A stretch of 64,000 bases of DNA. It comes from Candidatus Obscuribacterales bacterium (lineage in GTDB: Bacteria; Cyanobacteriota; Vampirovibrionia; Obscuribacterales; Obscuribacteraceae). Each line of letters opens with the position of its first letter. Position 1 is the stretch's first letter. Where the stretch lies: NCBI GenBank assembly GCA_019747875.1, contig JAIEQI010000034.1:1-64000 (forward strand), in the 5' to 3' direction. The notes under the pieces are model-generated. The model saw only the letters and a program-made list of their open reading frames with translations. It searched no databases and was not told where the DNA came from. This document shows positions 1-8,809 of this stretch, one piece after another. The position numbers were made by a program, and so were the translations under genes.

Positions 1-709
1 GGGGCGATGGAGAAACTGCTGAATTTTCGATTGCCGTCAGAAATAAATCTGCTGAAATTTAGTTTGCCACAGACACGTACGCTGCTCGCGTGGATGGGAA
101 GCTGGCATCGATGAATACAAAGATTATCTTGGTGAATATGTCAATGCGTACAGCCATTCAAAAAGTGCCACTGCACGAGGTGAATCGTTGATGGTTGGAT
201 CGATGGCCAGGCTCAATTTGTACTCACATCTTCTTTCAAACAATGCCGCCAGGATCTTTCAGTCCAGCCCTTTTGCCAAAGGTGACTTTAACTCGCTTTG
301 GAATAATCTGGCACAAGCTATAGAAATTGTGGAGTCTTTATCGCGTGTCGAAACACTAATAAGAGCATACTTGCTGAATGAGAAGTCCATTAGAGATACT
401 GACTCTTTGAAGAACACTCAATATGGTGCTTTGCGAGCCGCCGGAGCCGTCGAATGCCCAAGGGGAACTCTCTACCATTATTACGAAGCTGATGAAAGAG
501 GAAAGGTTAGTGCAGCCGATATGGTTACCCCATCTGCCCAGAACACCGCCAGGATTGAACAAGACATACGTGAGGTAGTCTCAACGGCTCTTTCTGCAAC
601 AACTGCTCTTTCTGAAGAACAAATAAAGGCACAATTGGAAACCCTGATTCGCGCCTACGATCCTTGCAACACCTGTGCAACCCACATGGTTCGTATTCAC
701 CTACAGTAA
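1..709 (+). pseudogene. [NiFe]-hydrogenase large subunit, 3' end, disrupted
   Basis: This is the C-terminal third of a group 3 (cytoplasmic, cofactor-coupled) [NiFe]-hydrogenase catalytic subunit. The clean frame, open from base 56 with a possible TTG start at 188, contains VGSMARLN (usual VGPLARLN), ECPRGTLYHYYEAD (usual EAPRGTLFHHY) and the C-terminal nickel-ligand motif DPCNTCATH. MVRIHLQ follows, matching the short tail that the maturation endopeptidase removes after the His. Upstream the homology is broken: bases 3-104 read in another frame (ending TYAARVDGKLAS) with an in-frame TAG at 60-62, and it moves to the frame of DEYKDYLGEYVNAYSHSK near 105-112. So there is one stop and one frameshift, either true decay or assembly errors. 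The hyp genes at 3962-8779 would mature this enzyme. Family assignment is firm; functional status is not. Confidence 0.8.
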
Positions 710-805
710 GTGCTTTTAGTGTTGGAAGGCGTGTCTGATCTTAACAGTCTGAGTGTTTGTTCGCTAAAACTTGTGACGTGGACTATTTCTCTATACGTGG
801 CTTGA

Positions 806-2125
806 TTAAAAGCGTGAGGTGAAACTAAAGGTGGCTTTGTGATCCCAGTACATAACGTGACCTTTGGCCCACCGAACAAATCGTACGCCACCATCTTGCG
901 AGATCACTATTGCGAGGGCATCTTTCATTTGATGGCAGAGTCTGTATGCGGAGCTATGGCGCGTGCCAACGTTATACGTTTGTTCGACTTTGAAGCGGTC
1001 GCCTTCTAGATCAACAGCTCGAGCCACAGAAAAAACTTCTGATAGATCTGACCTGATCTCTGCTCCAAATCCCAGAACCTCAAATCGCTTTGTTAGAACA
1101 ACTGCTCCATCAACTGTGGTCAGACCTGCAATCAAATGCGACATCTCGAATATGGCCTCGTCTAACTCAGCAATTTCGGGATCACTAGAGCGAACATAAT
1201 CATCCCAGCCAACAAGCCTGGGGTTGTTTGGATCGGTATCTTCGTATCCCAGTTCGGCCAATTTGTTCATTACAGAAACGATCAGGGTCCGGAATCTTGC
1301 TCTTGGTTCCCCGGATTCAAACGTGTATAGGATTGAGAGCCATGGATTGGGTTCTGAAATTTCCTGTCCTCTTTCCGGCGGCACCATAATAAGTGTTCCG
1401 CCATGATGAAATGCCCTGATCGCGGCGATCAATCGCTTCGTCATGTGTTGGTCGATCATGCGAGTTAGATCGGGATCAAGATCGGACCAGGGATCTGTAG
1501 CTTTGTTCTTATGTTCCATGTGAAGAGCCATACGCTCTGCCCGGATGTCGCTAAATTGGTCTAGCATCCATTGTGACTGGAAGACATTCATCGAGGGACC
1601 AAATACTTGCCCCTCACTTAACTGGCCAATTGTCAACGAGCCAAGTAGAAACTCGACTTGTCCAGGTCCGGTAACATTTAAAATTGGAACCGCTGGCATT
1701 GGAGGCTCGGTGCCGCGTCCGCCATGCAGAGAATGCAACCAGCGAGGTCCTGAATGCACGATGCCCCATATTACGGGACCGCGTGGTCCTTCTAAGTCGA
1801 CGCCAATAAGAGAACGATGAAAAGATGCAGCTGATGACAAGCGCCTGAGTTCATGTGAAGTAAACGGACGAGGATCTTCGAAAATAAGCCTATGAAGACC
1901 TGTCGGTGGTCCAGCATTCTCGGGAAGGCGTGATGGACTGCAGAGCATTACTCGACAAGTAACAGGGATCTGTTCTTCACGCAAAAGACTTGCTTGATAA
2001 CAAGTAGAAATGATTAGCTCAAGCAATGGTAATGAGGGCAATTCGTCGGCCGGTTGGTCCGCACTTATGCGATCCCAATGCTCGCTGACAAAGGCTGCTA
2101 GTTGTTGCGGATAAGCATGGTTCAT
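806..2125 (-). CDS. DisA_N/DACNV-like diadenylate cyclase-type protein
   Basis: 439 residues. The last ~110 residues look like the nucleotide-cyclase fold of DisA/CdaA diadenylate cyclases: VDGAVVLTK (D339-G340-A341, the DGA motif), GFGAEI, then GTRHSSAYR (388-396) where classical enzymes have GTRHRAA, and AIVISQDGG, the usual strand before the C-terminus. The RHR motif is therefore RHS. The first ~330 residues lack any domain I recognise and have no membrane segment. Related stand-alone DAC-like domains (DACNV and relatives) have been described as probable nucleotide sensors in bacterial conflict systems; whether this copy makes c-di-AMP or only binds a nucleotide cannot be told. It is single-gene, convergent with the hydrogenase fragment. 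Start ATG at 2125. Confidence 0.65.
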   Translation of the reverse strand: MNHAYPQQLAAFVSEHWDRISADQPADELPSLPLLELIISTCYQASLLREEQIPVTCRVMLCSPSRLPENAGPPTGLHRLIFEDPRPFTSHELRRLSSAASFHRSLIGVDLEGPRGPVIWGIVHSGPRWLHSLHGGRGTEPPMPAVPILNVTGPGQVEFLLGSLTIGQLSEGQVFGPSMNVFQSQWMLDQFSDIRAERMALHMEHKNKATDPWSDLDPDLTRMIDQHMTKRLIAAIRAFHHGGTLIMVPPERGQEISEPNPWLSILYTFESGEPRARFRTLIVSVMNKLAELGYEDTDPNNPRLVGWDDYVRSSDPEIAELDEAIFEMSHLIAGLTTVDGAVVLTKRFEVLGFGAEIRSDLSEVFSVARAVDLEGDRFKVEQTYNVGTRHSSAYRLCHQMKDALAIVISQDGGVRFVRWAKGHVMYWDHKATFSFTSRF

Positions 2126-2330
2126 CGCTTAATTCGATTCCGTGTGACTGATATCGCGAGCGCGCTAAGGCGGTGACCTCAGTATACACAAAACCAGTTT
2201 CATCTTAGAAGTAGATGTTAGCTTCTTCGTTGTGTGGAGGAGCAGATTCCATTTTAGAGTAATTGGATCAAGATAGTATTTTTTCGGTGCTCAGCACAAT
2301 ATTATCCATAATGCGGTCTCCTTAGTAGAC

Positions 2331-2738
2331 TTAGGCGTTAGGTGTTTTTTTCTCGTCATTCCCGAGTGCATTTTTCTCTGATAGGAAATACAAACCGTAG
2401 GCCTCTAGCTGGGAGATAACTGGTTTGAGCTTTGCTCCCAATTCTGTCAAAGAGTATTCCACCTTGGGTGGAATTTGAGCATACGATTTTCTCGTGATGA
2501 TGTTGTTCTGTTGCAAGTGATGCAGGCGCTCAGCAAGCGTCTTTGCGCTCAGTCCGATCAACTTGCGTTCCAGGTCACACGGTCTTTTGGGGCCGCTGCT
2601 CAATTCTATTAGAATTGGAATAGTCCATTTATGTGAGAGTAATTGCACCGTAAGATCCGCTGCGTTCACATCAGTTTCTGACTGGCAAACGGCGTTGCTT
2701 ACAGTAAAATCTTGGTCTATCATTGCTTCGGTCCTCAT
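2331..2738 (-). CDS. HxlR-family winged-helix transcriptional regulator
   Basis: 135 residues with the compact HxlR/MarR-like winged helix: LLSHKWTIPILIEL (helix 1, the typical gxKWt.lIl.L signature), GPKRPCDLERKLIGLSAK (recognition region), TLAERLHHLQQNNII and KVEYSLTELGAKLKPVI (wing and C-terminal dimer helix). The family binds DNA as dimers and often answers redox or electrophile signals. Its start overlaps the stop of the upstream Usp gene by four bases (ATGA), so it is translated as the last gene of a usp-usp-hxlR operon. The N-terminal ~25 residues contain a single Cys (C18) that might sense redox; this is speculation. Confidence 0.85.
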   Translation of the reverse strand: MRTEAMIDQDFTVSNAVCQSETDVNAADLTVQLLSHKWTIPILIELSSGPKRPCDLERKLIGLSAKTLAERLHHLQQNNIITRKSYAQIPPKVEYSLTELGAKLKPVISQLEAYGLYFLSEKNALGNDEKKTPNA

Positions 2739-3220
2739 GCTCGTGCTACCTCTTTTTTCGCGAAGGAATTTCCGGTCTGTTGCAAAGATCTAACAGTCCT
2801 GATTATCTCGACTGTGCACATAGCTCGTTCAGCTACAGTGCGGGACACGCTTCCCAACAGATTGTGGGGACATATTCCATGACCATGGGCACCAATGAGA
2901 ATTTTGTTGGCTTCCCATTCAGCTGCCGCCAAGAGAATTTCTCGGCTGGGCACTCCTTCTCTAATTTCGAAGTGAACGATGGCGCCGGGAATGTGTTGTT
3001 CTACGAAGTGTCTTGCGTCAGTGCACAGTTTTTCTGAATACTTGTCTCTGCGCTTCTTTATCTCAAGAGCGAGCGCCTCTTCATCATGCGCAAATGCAGG
3101 GATCGGCTCTATGACAGTTACAATTTTGAATTGCACATCTTGTGGCCAATGTCGGCGGCAGATTAGATGAAGCATGTCCCTGGAATATACAGAGTCATCC
3201 ATTGCAATAACAACTTTCAT
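2735..3220 (-). CDS. Universal stress protein (UspA family)
   Basis: 161 residues with a Rossmann-like Usp fold. It starts MKVVIAMDDS (beta-1 with the Asp that contacts nucleotide) and carries the ATP-binding signature G-2x-G-9x-G-S as GAHGHGICPHNLLGSVS, so it should be an ATP-binding Usp. About 20 extra residues (Lys/Arg-rich) follow the last strand. It is the middle gene of the operon 3742-2331, 24 bp after the previous Usp and overlapping the HxlR gene. Usps of this class accumulate in energy stress or hypoxia. Specific ligand or partner unknown. Confidence 0.9.
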   Translation of the reverse strand: MKVVIAMDDSVYSRDMLHLICRRHWPQDVQFKIVTVIEPIPAFAHDEEALALEIKKRRDKYSEKLCTDARHFVEQHIPGAIVHFEIREGVPSREILLAAAEWEANKILIGAHGHGICPHNLLGSVSRTVAERAMCTVEIIRTVRSLQQTGNSFAKKEVARA

Positions 3221-3244
3221 GGTTTTACTCCTTGGCCAAGCGGC

Positions 3245-3742
3245 TCATGATGCATTTAGCGCTAGCTCATTCGGGTGAGCTGGGTTTTCCGGTTTTATCG
3301 ATTTTCGAGGATGAATAATCAAGACTTCACATGGGGCGTGTGCGGCAACCCAATGAGAAACACTGCCTAGAACGAAGCGTTCGGCGCCACGTCGTGCGTG
3401 CGTGCCCATGATGATTAAATCAACCTTCTCAGATACAGCGATATCAACGATGTTTTGAGCAGGAAAACCTTCTTCCACAATTTCCTGAATGTTATTTGAA
3501 TGGTACTGATCTCGGAAGCGCAATGCGACATGCCGCACGGCGCTTGCGGCTACTTTGCGGGCATCTTCCATCATCTCAAGCACAACTGGAGATGGGAGGA
3601 CACTGTGAGCATGCCCAACCATTAGTGGTTCGATTACTTTGACGACTAGAAATTCAGTCTGGGCTGACCATCTATGTCTGAAAACAAAGTCTAAGATTTT
3701 ATCGGAGCTTTGTTCGTCTTCAATTGCTACTAAGACCTTCAT
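3245..3742 (-). CDS. Universal stress protein (UspA family)
   Basis: About 165 residues. I place the start at the ATG of MKVLVAIED (3742), where all family members begin; the frame is open to a GTG at 3820, giving 26 more residues that look non-family. The C-terminal half has IIMGTHARRGAERFVLGSVSHWV, where the usual GxxGxxxx core reads GTHARRG, so the second Gly of the ATP motif is replaced by Ala. First gene of the usp-usp-hxlR operon; divergent from hypF. Two copies of the TCATCC/GGATGA inverted repeat lie in the shared intergenic region (3823-3838 and 3885-3901), the first 81 bp before this start. Confidence 0.88.
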   Translation of the reverse strand: MKVLVAIEDEQSSDKILDFVFRHRWSAQTEFLVVKVIEPLMVGHAHSVLPSPVVLEMMEDARKVAASAVRHVALRFRDQYHSNNIQEIVEEGFPAQNIVDIAVSEKVDLIIMGTHARRGAERFVLGSVSHWVAAHAPCEVLIIHPRKSIKPENPAHPNELALNAS

Positions 3743-3822
3743 TGACTGATTCCATCGAGCTAACAGTTCAATCTTGCCAGAGTAGCGCGCGTGTTTCCTC
3801 AACCTTTTTATTGAATCCACAC

Positions 3823-3838
3823 TAATCCGTAAGGATGA
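3823..3838. promoter_or_regulatory. Inverted-repeat operator, copy 1 (usp/hypF)
   Basis: TAATCC-GTAA-GGATGA, one mismatch to the TCATCC-N4-GGATGA consensus built from this window. It lies in the divergent usp-hypF intergenic region. Probable binding site for a dimeric regulator; identity of the regulator is inferred only. Confidence 0.6.
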
Positions 3839-3884
3839 TATTGGCTGGTTAATCAGTTTTTATACACTTTGTGGGCAGTAAAGA

Positions 3885-3901
3885 CTGTCCGTTAAGGATG
3901 A
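3885..3901. promoter_or_regulatory. Inverted-repeat operator, copy 2 (hypF side)
   Basis: CTGTCC-GTTAA-GGATGA: a perfect right half-site (AAGGATGA) with a weaker left half and a 5-base spacer. It is 61 bp before the hypF start, so this copy probably serves the hyp operon while copy 1 serves the usp operon. Confidence 0.45.
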
Positions 3902-3961
3902 GCTGCTTTGTCAGGCGACCGGGGCGGAGAAAATCATCAGAAAATTCAGTAAGATTCTCAC

Positions 3962-6313
3962 GTGGAACAGTTTTCAACAAAGCAGCGTTTAGGCATTTTG
4001 GTTACTGGTGTCGTCCAGGGGGTCGGTTTTCGACCGTTTGTCTACAATCTGGCAATGAGCAATAAGTTAACGGGATTCGTTCGCAATGAAGGCGGCCTTG
4101 TGCGCTTAGAGCTTGAGGGGGAAAAAAGCGCCATTGAAGCATTCATTCAAGAGCTCAAATCAAATCCACCGCCGCTTGCAAAAATCTCAGGGCTTGATAC
4201 TTTCCAAATGGTAAGAAACCACGATAAGGCCTTTGCGATTCTCGAAAGCGCTTCTTCCGACCTATCCTCGAAGTATGTGCCAGCGGATGCTGCAACTTGC
4301 GCTGATTGCTTGGCTGAGTTATTCGATCCCGCAGACCCTAGATTTCGATATCCATTTACGAATTGCACCAACTGCGGTCCGCGATTCACAATCATTGAAA
4401 AGTTACCTTACGACCGTCCTTGTACGACCATGTCGGCATTCGAAATGTGCCCGGCTTGCCGATCTGAGTATGACGATCCATCTAATCGCAGGTTTCACGC
4501 CCAGCCGAACGCCTGTCCTCGATGCGGACCCCGGCTTCGCTTCTATAGACCGGGACCCGCAGGTTTGCCAGAGGATGTTTTGTTCCATGGCGAGGCGCTT
4601 GCTGCCGTTATTGAGTCTATTAAGAAGGGGCAAATCGCGGCAGTGAAGGGACTTGGTGGCTTTCATCTGGTTTGTGATGCTGGCAATGAGGGAGCTGTGG
4701 AAACTTTGCGTGCACGGAAGCGGCGCAGTTCGAAAGCATTTGCGGTGATGATGGCGGATTTGGAGATGGTTCGTCGTTATTGTGAGCTTTCGGTTGAAGA
4801 ACAGCAGCTCCTGCTTTCGAAGCAACGTCCAATTACTCTGCTCAAACGAAAAAACAGTTTGTTACCACGCAATCTAGCTCCTGATGTCGATACCTTAGGA
4901 GTCATGTTGCCATATACTCCATTGCACCATTTGATACTTGCCGACGTCGATCAGCCCGTGGTTGCAACAAGCGCGAACCTCAGCGAAGAGCCTATTGCTA
5001 TTGATAATGACGAAGCTTTGTCGCGCTTAGTACGGGTTGCTGACTGCTTTCTTGACCATGATAGGAGGATTTTTTCGCGCTATGACGATTCGGTATTGCA
5101 AGTGACCAGAAATGAGTCCAGCTTTCTGAGACGTTCACGTGGTTATGCTCCTGATGCAATCACAGTGCCTTTTAGCAGTAACAAAACGGTATTGGCCCTG
5201 GGACCGCATTTGAAAAATACATTTGCGTTTGTCTGCGATAATCGGGCCTATGTTAGCCAGCACATTGGAGATTTGGAAAATATCGAGACAAACAATCACT
5301 TCCGTCAAAGTCTTGAAACATACATGAATCTATTTGATTTGTCGCCGGATCTGATCGCATATGATCTGCATCCTGATTACTTTACGAGTTCACTGGTATC
5401 CGAGCTACAAGAAAAGTGGAAGCTACCTGCTATTCCAGTACAGCACCATCATGCCCATATAGTTTCTTGCATGGTAGATCATGGCTTGCAAACGCCTGTA
5501 CTGGGCGTTGCTTTTGATGGTATTGGGTACGGTACCGATGAATCGCTTTGGGGCGGTGAATTTTTATACTGTAAGTATGACCATTTCGATAGGCTGGGAC
5601 ATTTTGATACTTTTCTGCTTCCAGGTGGAACGCAGGCGCTGAAGCAACCTTGGAGAATTGCGCTTGGGATCATTGTAGGACTGCCTGCTGGGACGCAGGA
5701 GCTTTTTGCTCCATTCTTAAAAGACCTTGAAGCGCAATACGGAAAGAGAGACGTTTCTATCGTTCGGCAACAAATCAGAGCGCAGTTCAACAGCCCCCTA
5801 AGTTCTAGTTGTGGGCGTGTTTTTGACGCAATCTCTGCTCTAGTTGGAGTTTGCTATCAGACCGACTATGAAGCGCAAGCGGCGATTCGGCTTCAAAGAA
5901 AGGCGCGCGCTTGTAATCATGCATCTCTAAACGAGTGTCTAAGTGAGTCCTATTCATTCTCACTAACTCGGGATGGTCCGATCAAAATTCAAATAAGAGA
6001 TATTTTCATCGAAGCGTATCAAGACTTACAAGAAGGTGGGAAAGTTGAAGACATCTCTTGTAAGTTTCATTCCACCATGGCACATATTGTTTCCCAAACT
6101 TGTATCTTGCTTCGCGACAAAACAAAAGTCGATCGAGTATGCTTGAGCGGTGGAGTATTTCAAAATGAAGTCTTGCTTGAAATGTGCGATAGACTGCTAG
6201 CAGCGAATGAATTTCAATGTTATTGGCCGCAACAACTGCCAGCCAACGATGGTGGCATTTCCCTCGGGCAGGCGGTTGTGGCTCTTGCAAAAACGGGCTC
6301 TTTGATACGTTGA
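3962..6313 (+). CDS. hypF: Carbamoyltransferase HypF
   Basis: 783 residues, normal for HypF. It uses carbamoyl phosphate and ATP to make the thiocarbamate on HypE that becomes the cyanide ligands of the [NiFe] site. Domains in order: acylphosphatase (residues ~10-95, GVVQGVGFRPF), two CX2C-X18-CX2C zinc fingers (CADC...CTNC and CPAC...CPRC, ~110-185), YrdC-like nucleotide-binding domain (GQIAAVKGLGGFHL, ~215-390) and a Kae1-like carbamoyltransferase domain (VPHLKNT-like ALGPHLKNTF, QHHHAHIVSC, AFDGIGYGTD, LSGGVFQN). GTG start at 3962, since the acylphosphatase strand begins at residue ~10. First gene of hypF-hypC-hypD-hypE; hypA and hypB are not in the window. Confidence 0.97.
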   Translation: MEQFSTKQRLGILVTGVVQGVGFRPFVYNLAMSNKLTGFVRNEGGLVRLELEGEKSAIEAFIQELKSNPPPLAKISGLDTFQMVRNHDKAFAILESASSDLSSKYVPADAATCADCLAELFDPADPRFRYPFTNCTNCGPRFTIIEKLPYDRPCTTMSAFEMCPACRSEYDDPSNRRFHAQPNACPRCGPRLRFYRPGPAGLPEDVLFHGEALAAVIESIKKGQIAAVKGLGGFHLVCDAGNEGAVETLRARKRRSSKAFAVMMADLEMVRRYCELSVEEQQLLLSKQRPITLLKRKNSLLPRNLAPDVDTLGVMLPYTPLHHLILADVDQPVVATSANLSEEPIAIDNDEALSRLVRVADCFLDHDRRIFSRYDDSVLQVTRNESSFLRRSRGYAPDAITVPFSSNKTVLALGPHLKNTFAFVCDNRAYVSQHIGDLENIETNNHFRQSLETYMNLFDLSPDLIAYDLHPDYFTSSLVSELQEKWKLPAIPVQHHHAHIVSCMVDHGLQTPVLGVAFDGIGYGTDESLWGGEFLYCKYDHFDRLGHFDTFLLPGGTQALKQPWRIALGIIVGLPAGTQELFAPFLKDLEAQYGKRDVSIVRQQIRAQFNSPLSSSCGRVFDAISALVGVCYQTDYEAQAAIRLQRKARACNHASLNECLSESYSFSLTRDGPIKIQIRDIFIEAYQDLQEGGKVEDISCKFHSTMAHIVSQTCILLRDKTKVDRVCLSGGVFQNEVLLEMCDRLLAANEFQCYWPQQLPANDGGISLGQAVVALAKTGSLIR

Positions 6314-6324
6314 GGGATCTAATA

Positions 6325-6597
6325 ATGTGCCTTGCAATTCCAGGTTTGGTTGAAGAGATCTTCGAGACAGATGGATTGAAGATGGCAAAGGTCAATTTTG
6401 GCGGCGTAAAACGAGCTGTCTGCCTGCAATATACTCCGGAGGCTAGTTCGGGTTCATATGTTCTTGTTCACGTCGGTTTTGCCATTAGCCTGATTGATGA
6501 AGTGGAGGCTGCCAAAACCCTGAAGCTGATGAAAGAGCTCAATGAATTGGACGAACTACCGGGGCTGGAGAATCTCAGCCAGAAGCAAATCCCATGA
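6325..6597 (+). CDS. hypC: Hydrogenase maturation chaperone HypC
   Basis: 90 residues. HypC carries the Fe(CN)2CO group with HypD and delivers it to the large-subunit precursor. The diagnostic N-terminus MCLAIPG is present with the essential Cys2, followed by the OB-like barrel (AKVNFGGVKRAVCLQY, VLVHVGFAISLIDEVEA). I start at the ATG at 6325 because Cys2 must be exposed; the frame is open further upstream inside hypF. It begins 11 bp after hypF and its last four bases overlap the hypD start (ATGA), implying coupled translation. Confidence 0.97.
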   Translation: MCLAIPGLVEEIFETDGLKMAKVNFGGVKRAVCLQYTPEASSGSYVLVHVGFAISLIDEVEAAKTLKLMKELNELDELPGLENLSQKQIP

Positions 6598-7688
6598 AGT
6601 ATCAAGCAGAGTTTAGAGATCGGCAGCTGGCAGAACAGCTTTCTTTGCAAATCAAGAAAGCTATCACAAGACCATGGAAAATAATGGAAGTCTGCGGTGG
6701 GCAAACACATACCATTCTTCAGTTTGGCCTCGAAGATTTGCTTCCGAGTGAGCTTGAGCTTTTGCATGGACCAGGATGCCCCGTCTGTGTTACACCAGTC
6801 AGCTTGATCGATAAGGCTATCGAGATCGCTAAGACAGCGGACGTGATCTTTACATCGTACGGGGATATGTTACGCGTGCCGGGAAGTTCGTGTGATCTTT
6901 TGCAGGCTCGTGCTTTAGGTGCTGATGTGAGAATTGTCTATTCACCACTGGACGCCGTTGAGCTTGCAAAAAAGTATCCGAGTAAGAGGATCGTCTTTTT
7001 TGCTGTTGGCTTTGAAACGACCGCTCCGGCAAATGCCATGTCGGTCCATTTGGCCGACAAGTTGGGGCTGACAAACTATTTTGTCTTGTGTTCTCACGTG
7101 ACGGTGCCACCGGTCATGAGCTCATTATTAGAACAGCCCGACAACATAGTGCAGGCTTTCTTGGGACCTGGGCACGTCTGCTCGATAATGGGAGTTGAGG
7201 AATATAGAGAGATTTGCCAGCGGTACAAAGTACCGATTGTAATTAGTGGTTTTGAACCAATCGATATTCTAGAGGCTATTTTGATGGCTCTGCTTCAGTT
7301 AGAGCGTGGGGAATGCAGGCTTGAAAATCAATATGCAAGAGCAGTTGTCACTGCTGGGAATTTGCATGCTCAGCAAGTAATGTCTGAAGTATTTTCTCTT
7401 TCAGAACGCATATGGCGTGGCTTAGGTCCGATTCCAGAAAGCGGATATAGGCTTGCGGAAAAGTACCGCGAATTTGATGCTCAAAATGAATTTCCCGAAG
7501 TGATATCAGAGAGGGCAGAGTCATGTATTTGCATAAGTGGAGAAATTCTGCGCGGGCTAAAGAAGCCACCACAGTGTCCGGCGTTTGCTAAGGAATGTAC
7601 TCCGGAGACGCCTCTGGGGGCGACCATGGTGTCATCAGAGGGAACCTGTGCTAATTACTACAAATTCAAGAATACACAAATAAACTAA
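6594..7688 (+). CDS. hypD: Hydrogenase maturation iron-sulfur protein HypD
   Basis: 364 residues, full length. HypD holds a [4Fe-4S] cluster and with HypC is the scaffold on which Fe(CN)2CO is built. Signatures: MEVCGGQTHTI (~31-41), LLHGPGCPVCVTP (~56-68), VFFAVGFETTAPANA, and the C-terminal Cys set within CPAFAKECTPETPLGATMVSSEG followed by CANYY. It overlaps hypC by four bases and precedes hypE by 32 bp. Confidence 0.97.
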   Translation: MKYQAEFRDRQLAEQLSLQIKKAITRPWKIMEVCGGQTHTILQFGLEDLLPSELELLHGPGCPVCVTPVSLIDKAIEIAKTADVIFTSYGDMLRVPGSSCDLLQARALGADVRIVYSPLDAVELAKKYPSKRIVFFAVGFETTAPANAMSVHLADKLGLTNYFVLCSHVTVPPVMSSLLEQPDNIVQAFLGPGHVCSIMGVEEYREICQRYKVPIVISGFEPIDILEAILMALLQLERGECRLENQYARAVVTAGNLHAQQVMSEVFSLSERIWRGLGPIPESGYRLAEKYREFDAQNEFPEVISERAESCICISGEILRGLKKPPQCPAFAKECTPETPLGATMVSSEGTCANYYKFKNTQIN

Positions 7689-7720
7689 ACAGAGGAAGAG
7701 CCTGTTAGGAGGGGCTTAAC

Positions 7721-8779
7721 ATGAGATTGGATGACGAAGAAGCGGCCACTAGCTGTAGGCTTCCTATTTCTAACTCTGAAATTGTGAAGTTGGCACATGG
7801 TAGCGGTGGTAAGTTGAGTTCTTCACTGATTGAGTCTGTATTCTTACCATTGCTTGGAAATGACGTTCTTAACAAACAAGACGATGCGGCTGATATTCAA
7901 ATCGGTGATTTGAAAATTGCGATAACTACAGATTCCTATGTAGTATCTCCGATCTTTTTTCCGGGTGGAGACATAGGATCACTTGCTGTGCATGGTACCG
8001 TCAACGATCTCACAATGCGAGGAGCAAAGCCGCTATTTCTAGCTGCAACATTCATTATTGAAGAAGGATTTCCGATTGCCGATCTTCACCGTGTTGCGGA
8101 TTCATTTGCTCAAGCTTGTCGCAGCAGCGATGTTTCATTATTAGCCGCCGACACAAAGGTTGTCGGTAGAGGCGCTGCCGACAAAATTTTTGTTACCACT
8201 ACTGGCATAGGCATAATTGCCTGCGACCCGGTGCCGGCAAGTGACCGGGCTCGGGCAGGAGACGTGATTATTGTGAGCGGTGATCTTGGGCTGCACGGCA
8301 TGGCAGTAATGGCGTCCAGAGAGGGGCTCGATTTAGAAACTCAAATCCGTAGCGACAGCGCACCGCTCAATAAATTGGTCTTGCCAATTTTGCAAATGGG
8401 ATATATACCGCGCTGTATGCGTGATATTACTCGCGGTGGTCTGGCGACGGTGCTTAATGAAATCGCGAAAAGCTCTTCTGTTGGAATGCTAATTGAAGAA
8501 AACGCGATTCCGGTTGATCCTCAGGTATCAGCCGTTTGTGAGCTTCTTGGATTGGACCCTCTCTATGTTGCGTGTGAAGGACGCTTTGTAGCTATCATGG
8601 ATGCCTCTTGCAGCGATCAGTTTCTTGCGACAATGAAAGGTTTCCCGCAAGGAGCCCAGGCCCGTGTCATTGGGCGTGTTGTCGAGGAAGCTCCTGGGCG
8701 CGTAGTTCTCAAATCGACGATTGGCGGCCGAAGAATTTTGGATAAACTTGCAGGAGATCAGCTGCCCCGGATTTGCTAG
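7721..8779 (+). CDS. hypE: Hydrogenase maturation protein HypE
   Basis: 352 residues of the PurM/AIRS-like ATPase fold. HypE dehydrates the HypF-derived thiocarbamate on its C-terminal Cys to a thiocyanate. Seen: LAHGSGGKLSSSLI (N-terminal glycine-rich loop), QDDAADIQIGDLKIAITTDSYV, GTVNDLTMRGA, DITRGGLATVLNEIA and the invariant C-terminus PRIC (C352). A strong Shine-Dalgarno, AGGAGGGG, lies before the ATG at 7721. Last gene of the hyp cluster and convergent with the DUF4239 gene. Confidence 0.97.
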   Translation: MRLDDEEAATSCRLPISNSEIVKLAHGSGGKLSSSLIESVFLPLLGNDVLNKQDDAADIQIGDLKIAITTDSYVVSPIFFPGGDIGSLAVHGTVNDLTMRGAKPLFLAATFIIEEGFPIADLHRVADSFAQACRSSDVSLLAADTKVVGRGAADKIFVTTTGIGIIACDPVPASDRARAGDVIIVSGDLGLHGMAVMASREGLDLETQIRSDSAPLNKLVLPILQMGYIPRCMRDITRGGLATVLNEIAKSSSVGMLIEENAIPVDPQVSAVCELLGLDPLYVACEGRFVAIMDASCSDQFLATMKGFPQGAQARVIGRVVEEAPGRVVLKSTIGGRRILDKLAGDQLPRIC

Positions 8780-8809
8780 GTTTGCACAGTCAATCGCAGT
8801 AATTTATAG

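Noticed and set aside
697..894. 65-codon minus-strand frame at the end of the hydrogenase fragment
   Set aside because: Overlaps the 3' ends of both flanking genes and has no features of a gene.
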